A stretch of 64,000 nt of DNA from Demequina sp. NBRC 110054 (GTDB lineage Bacteria > Actinomycetota > Actinomycetes > Actinomycetales > Demequinaceae): contig NZ_BBRK01000006.1 in the NCBI RefSeq assembly GCF_002090115.1, positions 124,001 through 188,000 on the forward strand, read 5' to 3'. A model generated the notes under the pieces. That model made no database searches. It was given only the letters and a program-made list of their open reading frames with translations, and was not told the DNA's origin. Each line of letters begins with the position of its first letter. Positions within the stretch are counted from its first letter, which is position 1. The translations under genes and the position numbers were made by a program. Below, in pieces: positions 25,454 to 33,738 of the stretch.

Positions 25454-26052
25454 TGCGGGAACCCTCCGGCCTCCGGCTTGGGCACCCTGTGGTCGCCCGG
25501 CTGCGGCGGGTGCTCGCGTCGCGCCTTCGCGATCTTCATGCCGTAGTCGATGCCCGAGACGACGGCCACAGCCGTCGCGCCGAGCAGCAGCACCCAGGCG
25601 AGCAGGAGCATCCACGCGGGAGCGGGCGGGAAGAGGTACAGGCTCACCGACACGAGCTGGAGGATTGTCTTGACCTTGCCTCCCGGGGAGGCCGCGATCA
25701 CGACGTCGGAGGCCACCAGGAGGCGCCCGACGGTGACGTAGACCTCGCGGAAGGCGATGATCGCGACGGGCCACCACTGCAGGCCGTCGACCACGATGAG
25801 AGAGCCGAGCGCCCCGAGCACGAGTGCCTTGTCTGCGATCGGGTCGGCGAGCTTGCCGAAGTTGGAGATGACATCCCAGCGCCGCGCGAGGTATCCATCG
25901 AGGTAGTCGGTGATCGAGGCCGCGACGAAGACCCAGAAGGCCACCCACCGCCACGTGCCGCCGGCGCCGCCGTCGACGAGCAGCGCGACCACCACGACGG
26001 GCACGCCGACGAGGCGCAGCACCGTGAGGATGTTCGGCAGGGCGGAGGTCAC
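25450..26052 (-). CDS. pgsA: CDP-diacylglycerol-glycerol-3-phosphate phosphatidyltransferase
   Basis: A 200-residue membrane enzyme that makes phosphatidylglycerol phosphate. The CDP-alcohol phosphatidyltransferase motif D-x2-DG-x2-AR-x8-G-x3-D-x3-D is complete at about residues 47-70 (DYLDGYLARR, then GKLADPIADK). Several membrane spans follow. The GTG at 26052 is preferred over a GTG at 26058 because TAGGGT ends exactly 6 nt before it, the pattern of leaderless starts in this window. It is followed by cinA with an overlap. Confidence 0.93.
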   Translation of the reverse strand: MTSALPNILTVLRLVGVPVVVVALLVDGGAGGTWRWVAFWVFVAASITDYLDGYLARRWDVISNFGKLADPIADKALVLGALGSLIVVDGLQWWPVAIIAFREVYVTVGRLLVASDVVIAASPGGKVKTILQLVSVSLYLFPPAPAWMLLLAWVLLLGATAVAVVSGIDYGMKIAKARREHPPQPGDHRVPKPEAGGFPQ

Positions 26053-26058
26053 CCCCAC

Positions 26059-26064
26059 ACCCTA
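26059..26064 (-). promoter_or_regulatory. -10 element of leaderless pgsA
   Basis: TAGGGT on the minus strand ends 6 nt before the GTG at 26052. Confidence 0.5.
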
Positions 26065-26108
26065 CTAAGGCGAGGGCACCGCCCACGCCGGATCGAGGCG
26101 CGCGGCGC

Positions 26109-28394
26109 TCACGATTCCAGCACGCCTTCCTCGTCTCGCGGGCGCGGATCGATCAGGAAGATCCCGGTGTCGAGGCCCATGTCGAGCAGCGTCTGCGCGG
26201 GCTGGGCCACTCCGAAGAGCCAGCCCTGCCCGAGCCGCCAGCCGCAGTTCGCGAGGAAGTCCGCCTGCGCCTCGGTCTCGATGCCCTCGGCGATCGTCGC
26301 AAGGCCGAGCTCGCGCGCAAGCGCTCCGAGCGCGCGGGAGACGCGGGCCCCCGCGGGGTCCTCGGGGATCCCTGCGACGAACGACATGTCGAGCTTCACC
26401 CCCGAGACGGGCAGATCCCGCAGGTACGACAGCGGCGAGACACCCGTGCCGAAGTCGTCGAGCAGGATCGGCACCCCCGCGTTGCGCAGCTCGGTGAGCT
26501 CGTGGCGCACGCGCGTGTTCGGCGCGACGAGGGAGGCCTCGGTGAGCTCGACGACGATGCGCTGCGGGCTCAGGCGGTGCTTCCCGATCGCGGTGAGGAC
26601 GCTGTCGGCGAACTCGGAGTTGCCGAGCTGCTCCGCGGACACGTTGATCGACACCCAGGTCTGGTCGTCGGGCTGCGCGGCGAGGAACTCGGCGGCCTGC
26701 TCGACGAGCGTCGTGCCGAGCACGACAGCGAGGTCGCGGTCCTTGAGCAGCGGCAGGAAGGCCCCGGGGAGGAGCAGTCCGCGGGTCGGGTGCTGCCACC
26801 GGACGAGGGCCTCGAAGCCGACGACCTTGCGCGTCGAGAGGTCGTACATCGGCTGATAGTGGAGCACAAGATCGCCGCGTCGCACCGCGTCGTCGAGCTC
26901 GAGGGTGAGCGCCGACTCCGACTCGGAGGGCCCCTGCACGCGGGAGTCGTATGCCTCGGTGCGACCCCGTCCCCCGGCCTTGGCGCGGTACATGGCGCCG
27001 TCGGCCGCGCCGAGGAGCGCCGCGGGTCCCCCTGCGGCGATGTCGTCGTCCGCGACGGCGAAGCCCATCGACGCGCTCAGGCGGATCTGGTGGCGCTTGA
27101 TCTGCAGCGGGGTGCGCAGCCCGTCGTGCACGGCGTCGGCGATGTCCTTCATCACCGCCGCGCAGTCGTCGCTGTGCACGACGACGATGAACTCGTCGCC
27201 GCCGATCCGGGCGACCTCGCCGCGACCTGCCGCCGCGCCACGCAGGACGCCCGCGACGTGGACGAGCGCGTGGTCGCCCGCGGCATGCCCGAAGCGGTCG
27301 TTGAGACCCTTGAAGCCGTCCAGGTCGACCGCGACGACCCCGACCTGCGCATCGTCCGGGTCCGACAGGAGGCGCTGCAGGATGTCCTGCAGGAGCGTGC
27401 GGTTCGCGAGCCCGGTGAGCGGGTCGTGCAGCGCGCGGTGCGCCATGAGCTCCGAGGTCATGCGGTCGTCGGTGGTGTCGCGCAGCTGGACCACGTAGTG
27501 ATCGGGCGCTCCTCCGGCGTACCGGACGAGCCCGACGTCGAGGACCGCCCACACGACGTGGCCGTCGGCGCGCACGTAGCGCTTCTCGCACGTGAAGCGC
27601 GTCTGGAAGCCGTCGTACAGGCGCTGGAGCTGATCGTCCTCCGCGTTGCGGTCCTGCGGGTGCGAGAGCGCCGAGAACGGCGTGCCGCGGAGCCCGACGA
27701 CGGTGGATCCCATCATCTCCGCGAAGACGCGGTTGACCTCCATGAGCCGCCACTCGAGGTCGACGAGCGCCATCCCGACCGGGGCGTTCTGCATCGCCTT
27801 GCGGAACTGCGCGTCCGAGCGGTTGAGCGCCTCGGCGGCCTCGCGCAGGCCCGACGTGTCCATGATCGTCGTGACCGTGATCGGCTCGCCGTCCTCCTCG
27901 CCCGTGAGCAGCTTGGAGGACACCTGAACCCAGCGCACGTCGTCCGTGCCGCGCCGACCCGGGACGCCGACGATGCGGGGCACCGTGTCGTCGGCGCGCG
28001 GCGCGAACACCTCCTGCGCGAGGACCGGACGCATCCGCTCGTCGACGATCCGCAGCGGCAGTCGCGCGATCGACCGGCCGAGCATCTCGGTGCGCGTGAC
28101 GCCCAGGATCTGAGTCGCGGTGTCCGACAGCAGCAGGACGTCTCCGTGGCGGGTCGTGATCAGCACACCGTCACGCGAGGAGGACATGACCGCGTCGAAC
28201 TGCCGGCGCAGCGCCATCTCGCGGGCGACCGCCGCATCCCGCGCCTCACGCGCGATCCGCGCGCGCACCAGGAAGGTGAAGAAGGCAGCCGCGAATGCGA
28301 CCAGCACAGCGAGCACGAGGATCGAGAACACGGACGCGCCGTCGTCGCCGCCGGCGGCCGCGATCCTCGCCGCGTCGCCTACGAGTCCTCCCAT
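26109..28394 (-). CDS. PAS-GGDEF-EAL cyclic di-GMP enzyme
   Basis: A 761-residue membrane protein. One membrane span lies at about residues 22-43. A PAS domain follows near 68-160 and a second near 197-310. The GGDEF domain has an intact IGGDEF near 396 and the EAL domain an intact FEALVRW near 526, DDFGTG near 647 and AEGIETEAQ near 713. With both motifs intact it could both make and break down cyclic di-GMP. The ATG lies 16 nt inside the end of ftsK, so it is probably read from the ftsK mRNA. What the PAS domains sense is unknown. Confidence 0.94.
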   Translation of the reverse strand: MGGLVGDAARIAAAGGDDGASVFSILVLAVLVAFAAAFFTFLVRARIAREARDAAVAREMALRRQFDAVMSSSRDGVLITTRHGDVLLLSDTATQILGVTRTEMLGRSIARLPLRIVDERMRPVLAQEVFAPRADDTVPRIVGVPGRRGTDDVRWVQVSSKLLTGEEDGEPITVTTIMDTSGLREAAEALNRSDAQFRKAMQNAPVGMALVDLEWRLMEVNRVFAEMMGSTVVGLRGTPFSALSHPQDRNAEDDQLQRLYDGFQTRFTCEKRYVRADGHVVWAVLDVGLVRYAGGAPDHYVVQLRDTTDDRMTSELMAHRALHDPLTGLANRTLLQDILQRLLSDPDDAQVGVVAVDLDGFKGLNDRFGHAAGDHALVHVAGVLRGAAAGRGEVARIGGDEFIVVVHSDDCAAVMKDIADAVHDGLRTPLQIKRHQIRLSASMGFAVADDDIAAGGPAALLGAADGAMYRAKAGGRGRTEAYDSRVQGPSESESALTLELDDAVRRGDLVLHYQPMYDLSTRKVVGFEALVRWQHPTRGLLLPGAFLPLLKDRDLAVVLGTTLVEQAAEFLAAQPDDQTWVSINVSAEQLGNSEFADSVLTAIGKHRLSPQRIVVELTEASLVAPNTRVRHELTELRNAGVPILLDDFGTGVSPLSYLRDLPVSGVKLDMSFVAGIPEDPAGARVSRALGALARELGLATIAEGIETEAQADFLANCGWRLGQGWLFGVAQPAQTLLDMGLDTGIFLIDPRPRDEEGVLES

Positions 28395-31039
28395 GGCACA
28401 TCCTCAGTGTCGGTGTCGTCAGTCACCTCGACAGCTGTCGCCGGGCGCTCACCCCTGAGGATAGCCAGGGTCGCGGCCAAGTCATCGGGTCTGATAAGAA
28501 CATCACGCGCCTTGGAGCCCTGCGAGGGTCCGACGACCTCGCGGGTCTCGAGCAGATCCATGAGCCGACCCGCCTTCGCGAAGCCCATCTTGAGCTTGCG
28601 CTGGAGCATCGAGGTCGAGCCGAGCTGGGTCGTGATGACGAGCTCGGCCGCGGCGATGAGGTCCTCGAGATCGTCGCCGATGTCCTCCGCGACGACGGAG
28701 CTCGCCTGCGGCTGCACGACGTCGTCCCTGAACTGTGGCTCGGCCTGCGTCTTCACGTGCTCGACCGCGGCGTGGATCTCGGTCTCGGACACCCACGCGC
28801 CCTGGACGCGCATCGGCTTCGACTCCCCCATCGGCAGGAAGAGCGCGTCACCCTGGCCGATGAGCTTCTCCGCACCGGGCATGTCGAGCACGACTCGCGA
28901 GTCGGCGAGCGAGGACGTCGCGAACGCGAGCCGCGACGGCACGTTGGCCTTGATGGTTCCGGTCACGATGTCGACCGAGGGTCGCTGGGTCGCGAGCACG
29001 AGGTGGATGCCCGCGGCGCGCGCGAGCTGCGTGATGCGCTGGATCGAGTCCTCGACGTCGCGCGGGGCGACCATCATGAGATCCGCGAGCTCGTCGACGA
29101 TCACGAGCAGGTACGGATACGTCTTGATGCGCCGGTTGGAGCCCGGCAGCGGCTTGACCTTGCCGGCGCGAACCGCCTTGTTGAAGTCGTCGATGTGCTT
29201 GTAGCCGAACAGCGCGAGGTCGTCGTAGCGCGTGTCCATCTCCTTCACGACCCACTCGAGCGCCTGCGCGGCCTTCTTGGGGTCCGTGATGATGGGCGTG
29301 ATGAGGTGCGGGATGCCCTCGTAGATCGTGAGCTCGACGCGCTTGGGGTCCACGAGGACCATGCGGACCTCCTTGGGGGTGGCCCTCATGAGCAGCGACG
29401 TGATCATCGAGTTCACGAACGACGACTTTCCGGCGCCGGTCGCACCCGCGACGAGCATGTGCGGCATCTTCGCGAGGTTCGCCATCACGAAGCCACCCTC
29501 GACGTCCTTGCCGATGCCGATCGCCATCGGGTGGTCGTTCTTCATCGCCTGCGGCGAGCGCAGCACGTCGCCCAGCGAGACGGTCTCGCGGTCGACGTTC
29601 GGGATCTCGATGCCGATCGCCATCTTGCCCGGGATGGGCGAGAGGATGCGGATATCGGGGCTCGCGACGGCGTACGCGATGTTCTTGCTGAGCTGCGTGA
29701 TCTTCTCGACCTTCACGCCGGTGCCGAGCTCGATCTCGTAGCGCGTGACCGTCGGGCCGCGCGTGAAGCCCGTGACGGCCGCGTCGACGTTGAACTGCTC
29801 GAAGACCGCCTGGAGCGACTCGACGACGCGGTCGTTCGCGGCGGAGCGGGTCTTGTGCGGGGCACCCTGGACCAGCACGTTCGGGTCAGGCAGGTAGTAC
29901 GGGCCCGTCTCGTCGAGCTCGCCCTGCTCCCCCTGAGGGACCAGTCGCGTCGTCATCGGCGCGGAGATCGAGGGGCTGGGCTCCGTGGGGGCCTCGGGAT
30001 CCGACTCGTACTCGTCGGCCGCCTCGTCGTCCTCCTCGATGCCCGTGACGTACGGCGAGACCGCCGCGGTGAGCGCGGTGGGCGCCTCGCGCGGCTCTCC
30101 GAGCACCTCGGTGACCCCCGGGTCCTCGCCACGGTCGCCGCTCGCGGGGCGCAGCGGCGCGTCGGTCGCCGTGCGCTCGACGGTCGCCGAGGCCTGGAAG
30201 GCCTCGTCGCCCTCGTACGAGTCGAGCGAGTCGTCGTCCTTGCGCAGCCGGCCGAGCAGGCTGCGGCGCCGGCGTGGTGCCTCGTCGCCCTCGAGAGAGC
30301 CGTGGTCGGGAAGCACCAGGGTGTCGTCGTCGGGGTCGACAGACGCGCGTCGACCGGAGAAGCGCGAACCCAGCCCGCGCGCGCGAGCCACCGCGTCGCG
30401 CAGCGGGATCCCGGCCACGACGAGCAGCGACATGCCGAGCAGGAGCACCAGGATGATCGCGGCGACGGGGACGGTCACGGCGGCCGCGAGCGGGGTGCCG
30501 AGCACGTAGCCCAGGATGCCGCCGGCCTCCTGCACGGGACCGAGCCCGTCGAGCGGCGAGGGGCGCCCGTGTCCGAGGTGGATGAGCGCGCCGAGAGTCA
30601 TGGCGACGAGCAGCCCGCCGACCATGATGCGCTGGTTCGCGTCGTCCTCCTGAGGCGCGCGGAACAGCCGGATGGCGAACGCGAGGAGGACGAGCGGCAG
30701 CGCGACGGCGAGCACGCCGAAGGTGCCCGCGAAGACGCGATGGGCGAGGTCGCCGAACCACGAGTCGATCTGCCACCACTCGCGGGCGGCGACGACGACG
30801 GCGAGGATGAGCAGTCCGAAGGCCGCCCCGTCGCGACGCACCTCGGGGCTCACGTCGCGGGCGCCCTGGCCGAGCGAGCGGAAGATCGCGCCGATTCCGT
30901 GGATCAGCCCGTTCCACATCCCCACGAGGATCCGCAGGATCAGCGGAGGCTGCTTCTTCTGGGGCGCGCGCGAGCGCGAGGACGACGCCTTGGACTTGGC
31001 CGTCGTCGTGCGGGAACCGCTGGAGCGTGCTTGAGCCAT
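28379..31039 (-). CDS. ftsK: DNA translocase FtsK
   Basis: An 886-residue septal DNA pump. The N-terminus has several membrane spans between about 25 and 230, followed by an acidic linker (about 240-385). The motor has Walker A GATGAGKSS near 534 and Walker B VIVDELADL near 646. A winged-helix gamma domain at about 820-886 (STSMLQRKLKMGFAKAGRLMD) reads the orienting DNA motif. FtsK clears and aligns chromosome ends at division. A -10-like TAGATT ends 9 nt before the ATG. The stop overlaps the GGDEF-EAL start. Confidence 0.97.
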   Translation of the reverse strand: MAQARSSGSRTTTAKSKASSSRSRAPQKKQPPLILRILVGMWNGLIHGIGAIFRSLGQGARDVSPEVRRDGAAFGLLILAVVVAAREWWQIDSWFGDLAHRVFAGTFGVLAVALPLVLLAFAIRLFRAPQEDDANQRIMVGGLLVAMTLGALIHLGHGRPSPLDGLGPVQEAGGILGYVLGTPLAAAVTVPVAAIILVLLLGMSLLVVAGIPLRDAVARARGLGSRFSGRRASVDPDDDTLVLPDHGSLEGDEAPRRRRSLLGRLRKDDDSLDSYEGDEAFQASATVERTATDAPLRPASGDRGEDPGVTEVLGEPREAPTALTAAVSPYVTGIEEDDEAADEYESDPEAPTEPSPSISAPMTTRLVPQGEQGELDETGPYYLPDPNVLVQGAPHKTRSAANDRVVESLQAVFEQFNVDAAVTGFTRGPTVTRYEIELGTGVKVEKITQLSKNIAYAVASPDIRILSPIPGKMAIGIEIPNVDRETVSLGDVLRSPQAMKNDHPMAIGIGKDVEGGFVMANLAKMPHMLVAGATGAGKSSFVNSMITSLLMRATPKEVRMVLVDPKRVELTIYEGIPHLITPIITDPKKAAQALEWVVKEMDTRYDDLALFGYKHIDDFNKAVRAGKVKPLPGSNRRIKTYPYLLVIVDELADLMMVAPRDVEDSIQRITQLARAAGIHLVLATQRPSVDIVTGTIKANVPSRLAFATSSLADSRVVLDMPGAEKLIGQGDALFLPMGESKPMRVQGAWVSETEIHAAVEHVKTQAEPQFRDDVVQPQASSVVAEDIGDDLEDLIAAAELVITTQLGSTSMLQRKLKMGFAKAGRLMDLLETREVVGPSQGSKARDVLIRPDDLAATLAILRGERPATAVEVTDDTDTEDVPWEDS

Positions 31040-31106
31040 GATGCCGCCAATCTACGACGCGCTGCGCGGACTGGGCGTGAGGCGCGGCGACGGCACCCGG
31101 ATGCGG

Positions 31107-32789
31107 CTACGCCTCGATGATGATCGGGACGATCATCGGGCGGCGACGCAGCTTCGTGCCCACGTAGCGGCCGAGCACGCGACGCATCACCTGCTGGAGC
31201 TGGTGCGTGTCGGTCGAGCCTCCAGCCGCCGCCTCCTCGAGCGCCTCGCGGATCTTGGGGAGCACCGACGCGAACGCGTCGTCGTCCTCCGCGAGTCCGC
31301 GCGCGTGGACCTCGGGTCCGCTGACGACCTTGCCGTTCGAGGAGTCGATCACGGCGAACACCGACACGAACCCCTCCTCCGACAGGATGCGGCGGTCCTT
31401 GAGCTCGGTCTCCGTGATCTCGCCCACGGACGAGCCGTCGACGTAGACGTTCTGGTGCTCGATCGCGCCGACGATGCGCGCTTGGCCGTCCTTGAGGTCG
31501 ATCACGACGCCGTTCTCGGCGAACATCACGTTCTTCGCGGGCACGCCCGTCTTGATCGCGAGCTTGCCGTTTGCGAGCAGGTGACGGACCTCGCCGTGGA
31601 TCGGCATCACGTTCTTGGGGCGCAGGATGTTGTAGCAGTACAGCAGCTCGCCCGCACTCGCGTGGCCCGAGACGTGCACGCGCGCGTTCGCCTGGTGCAC
31701 GACGGTCGCGCCAAGCCGCATCAGCAGGTTGATCACGCGGTACACGGAGTTCTCATTGCCGGGGATCAGGGACGATGCGAAGATCACGAGATCGCCCTCG
31801 CCCACCGTGACCTTGTGGTCCCCGGTCGCGATGCGGCTCAGCGCGGCCATCGGCTCGCCCTGCGAGCCGGTCGACATGTAGACGACCTGGTGGCCGGGCA
31901 TGTGGTCGGCCTTCTTGGGGTCGACGAGGATGCCGGCGGGCACGTTGAGGTAGCCCATGTCCGCGGCGAGGCCCATGTTGCGGACCATGGAACGGCCGAC
32001 GAGCGCGACCTTGCGGCCGTGCTTGTGGGCCGCGTCGATGACCTGCTGCACGCGGTGGACGTGGCTCGCGAACGAGGCGACGACGATGCGCCCCTCGGTC
32101 TGCGCGAACAGCCCGTCGAGCGTCGGCCCGATCTCCGCCTCGGCCGTCGTGAAGCCCGGGACCTCGGCGTTCGTGGAGTCGACCATGAACAGGTCGACGC
32201 CCTCCTCGCCCATGCGGGCGAAGGCGCGCAAGTCGGTGATGCGACCGTCGAGCGGCAGCTGGTCCATCTTGAAGTCGCCCGTGTTGAGCACGGTGCCCGC
32301 GCTCGTGCGGACGAAGACCGCGAGCGCGTCGGGGATCGAGTGGTTGACCGCGACGAACTCGAGGTCGAACGCACCGATCTGCTCTCGGCCGCCCTCCTTC
32401 ACCGCGAGGGTGATCGGCGTGATGCGGTGCTCCTTGAGCTTCGCCTCGATGAAGGCGAGGGTCAGCTGCGAGCCGATGATCGGGATGTCGTGCTTCTTGC
32501 GCAGCAGGTACGGCACCGCGCCGATGTGGTCCTCGTGGCCGTGCGTGAGGACGATCGCCTCGATGTCGGGCAGCCGGTCCTCGAGGTAGGTGAGGTCGGG
32601 CAGGATCAGGTCGACGCCGGGCTGGTGCTCCTCGGGGAACAGCACGCCGCAGTCGATGATCAGCAGCTTGCCGTTCAGCTCGAGCACGTGCATGTTGCGC
32701 CCGACCTCGCCGAGCCCACCGAGCGGGACGATGCGGAGGGTGTCCGGCTTGAGGGCGGGCGGTGCGGTCAGTTCGGGGTGAAAGTTCAT
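31107..32789 (-). CDS. rnj: Ribonuclease J
   Basis: A 560-residue beta-CASP metallo-beta-lactamase nuclease. The metal-binding HGHEDHIG lies near residue 80, and MVDSTNAE, VASFASHVHRV and HVSGHAS carry later family motifs. RNase J has 5'-to-3' exonuclease and endonuclease activity and matures rRNA and mRNA. The ATG at 32789 is chosen because it overlaps the dapA stop by ATGA and gives the usual N-terminus; dapA-rnj is a standard actinobacterial pair. Confidence 0.96.
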   Translation of the reverse strand: MNFHPELTAPPALKPDTLRIVPLGGLGEVGRNMHVLELNGKLLIIDCGVLFPEEHQPGVDLILPDLTYLEDRLPDIEAIVLTHGHEDHIGAVPYLLRKKHDIPIIGSQLTLAFIEAKLKEHRITPITLAVKEGGREQIGAFDLEFVAVNHSIPDALAVFVRTSAGTVLNTGDFKMDQLPLDGRITDLRAFARMGEEGVDLFMVDSTNAEVPGFTTAEAEIGPTLDGLFAQTEGRIVVASFASHVHRVQQVIDAAHKHGRKVALVGRSMVRNMGLAADMGYLNVPAGILVDPKKADHMPGHQVVYMSTGSQGEPMAALSRIATGDHKVTVGEGDLVIFASSLIPGNENSVYRVINLLMRLGATVVHQANARVHVSGHASAGELLYCYNILRPKNVMPIHGEVRHLLANGKLAIKTGVPAKNVMFAENGVVIDLKDGQARIVGAIEHQNVYVDGSSVGEITETELKDRRILSEEGFVSVFAVIDSSNGKVVSGPEVHARGLAEDDDAFASVLPKIREALEEAAAGGSTDTHQLQQVMRRVLGRYVGTKLRRRPMIVPIIIEA

Positions 32790-33679
32790 CGTGTCATTCC
32801 TGCGGCCTCCAGGGCCGCGGTCAGTGCCTCGTACTCGGCCTGCGTGGCGGGCAGCAGCGGGAGCCGCATCGCGCGGTTCTCGAGGACGCCGGCCCACTGC
32901 ATGGAGGCCTTCGCGCTGACGGCGCCGGGGATGGCGAACATCGCGTCGACGACGGGCAGGAGGGATTCGTGGATGCGCTCGGCCTCGGCAGTGTCGCCCG
33001 CGCGGAACGCGTCGATCATGGCCTTGGTCTCCTGAGAGGCGACGTGCGCGATCACGGAGACCGTGCCGACCCCTCCCGCGCGCAGGAAGTCGAGCGTGAG
33101 CCCGTCGTCGCCCGAGTACCAGGCGAGGCCGGTGCGCTCCATGCGCGCCTTGCCGGTGGCGACGTCGCCGGTCGCGTCCTTGACCGCGACCACGCGCGGG
33201 TGCGGGGCGAGCTCGTCGTATGCCCAGTCGGAGATCGCGACCGAGGTGCGGCCGGGGATGTCGTAGATCATCACGGGCAGGCCGGTCGCGCCGAGGATCG
33301 CTCGGAGGTGCGCGACGATGCCGGCCTGCGACGGCTTGGAGTAGTACGGCGCGAGCGCGAGGATGCCGTCGGCGCCGGCCTCCTCGCCCTGCTCGGCCAT
33401 GCGCACCGCGTGGGCGGTGTCGTTCGAGCCGGCACCCGTGAGGATCGTCACCTCGGGGCCGACCGCCTCGCGCACGGCACGGATCAGGTCCACCTTCTCC
33501 GGAGCGTGCGTGGTCGGAGCCTCCCCGGTGGTGCCCGACAGCACGAGGCCGTCGGAGCCGCGGGAGACCAGGTACTGCGCGAGTCGCTGAGCGCCCTTGT
33601 AGTCGATCGCTCCGCCCTCGTGCAACGGTGTGACCATCGCGGTGAGTACGGTGCCGAACGGACGAGCGGGATCAGTCAT
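32786..33679 (-). CDS. dapA: 4-hydroxy-tetrahydrodipicolinate synthase
   Basis: A 297-residue TIM-barrel enzyme that condenses pyruvate with aspartate semialdehyde, the first step toward diaminopimelate and lysine. The Schiff-base Lys is in VAVKDATGD near residue 165 and the catalytic Tyr in IYDIPGRTS near 139; GTTGEAPTT near 50 binds pyruvate. The ATG has TAGGTT exactly 6 nt upstream, so the mRNA is probably leaderless. rnj follows with a 4-nt overlap. Confidence 0.97.
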   Translation of the reverse strand: MTDPARPFGTVLTAMVTPLHEGGAIDYKGAQRLAQYLVSRGSDGLVLSGTTGEAPTTHAPEKVDLIRAVREAVGPEVTILTGAGSNDTAHAVRMAEQGEEAGADGILALAPYYSKPSQAGIVAHLRAILGATGLPVMIYDIPGRTSVAISDWAYDELAPHPRVVAVKDATGDVATGKARMERTGLAWYSGDDGLTLDFLRAGGVGTVSVIAHVASQETKAMIDAFRAGDTAEAERIHESLLPVVDAMFAIPGAVSAKASMQWAGVLENRAMRLPLLPATQAEYEALTAALEAAGMTR

Positions 33680-33685
33680 GGCACC

Positions 33686-33691
33686 AACCTA
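33686..33691 (-). promoter_or_regulatory. -10 element of leaderless dapA
   Basis: TAGGTT on the minus strand ends 6 nt before the ATG at 33679. Confidence 0.55.
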
Positions 33692-33738
33692 CCGCGCACG
33701 TGCCCATCCACCCTGCTCGTGGCGGCACCGCGGTCTCG

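Noticed and set aside
26502..29204. A 900-codon open frame on the plus strand opposite the GGDEF-EAL and ftsK genes
   Set aside because: Composition is that of antisense high-GC sequence (His, Arg and Asp runs), with no family motif; the opposite strand has two clear multidomain proteins.
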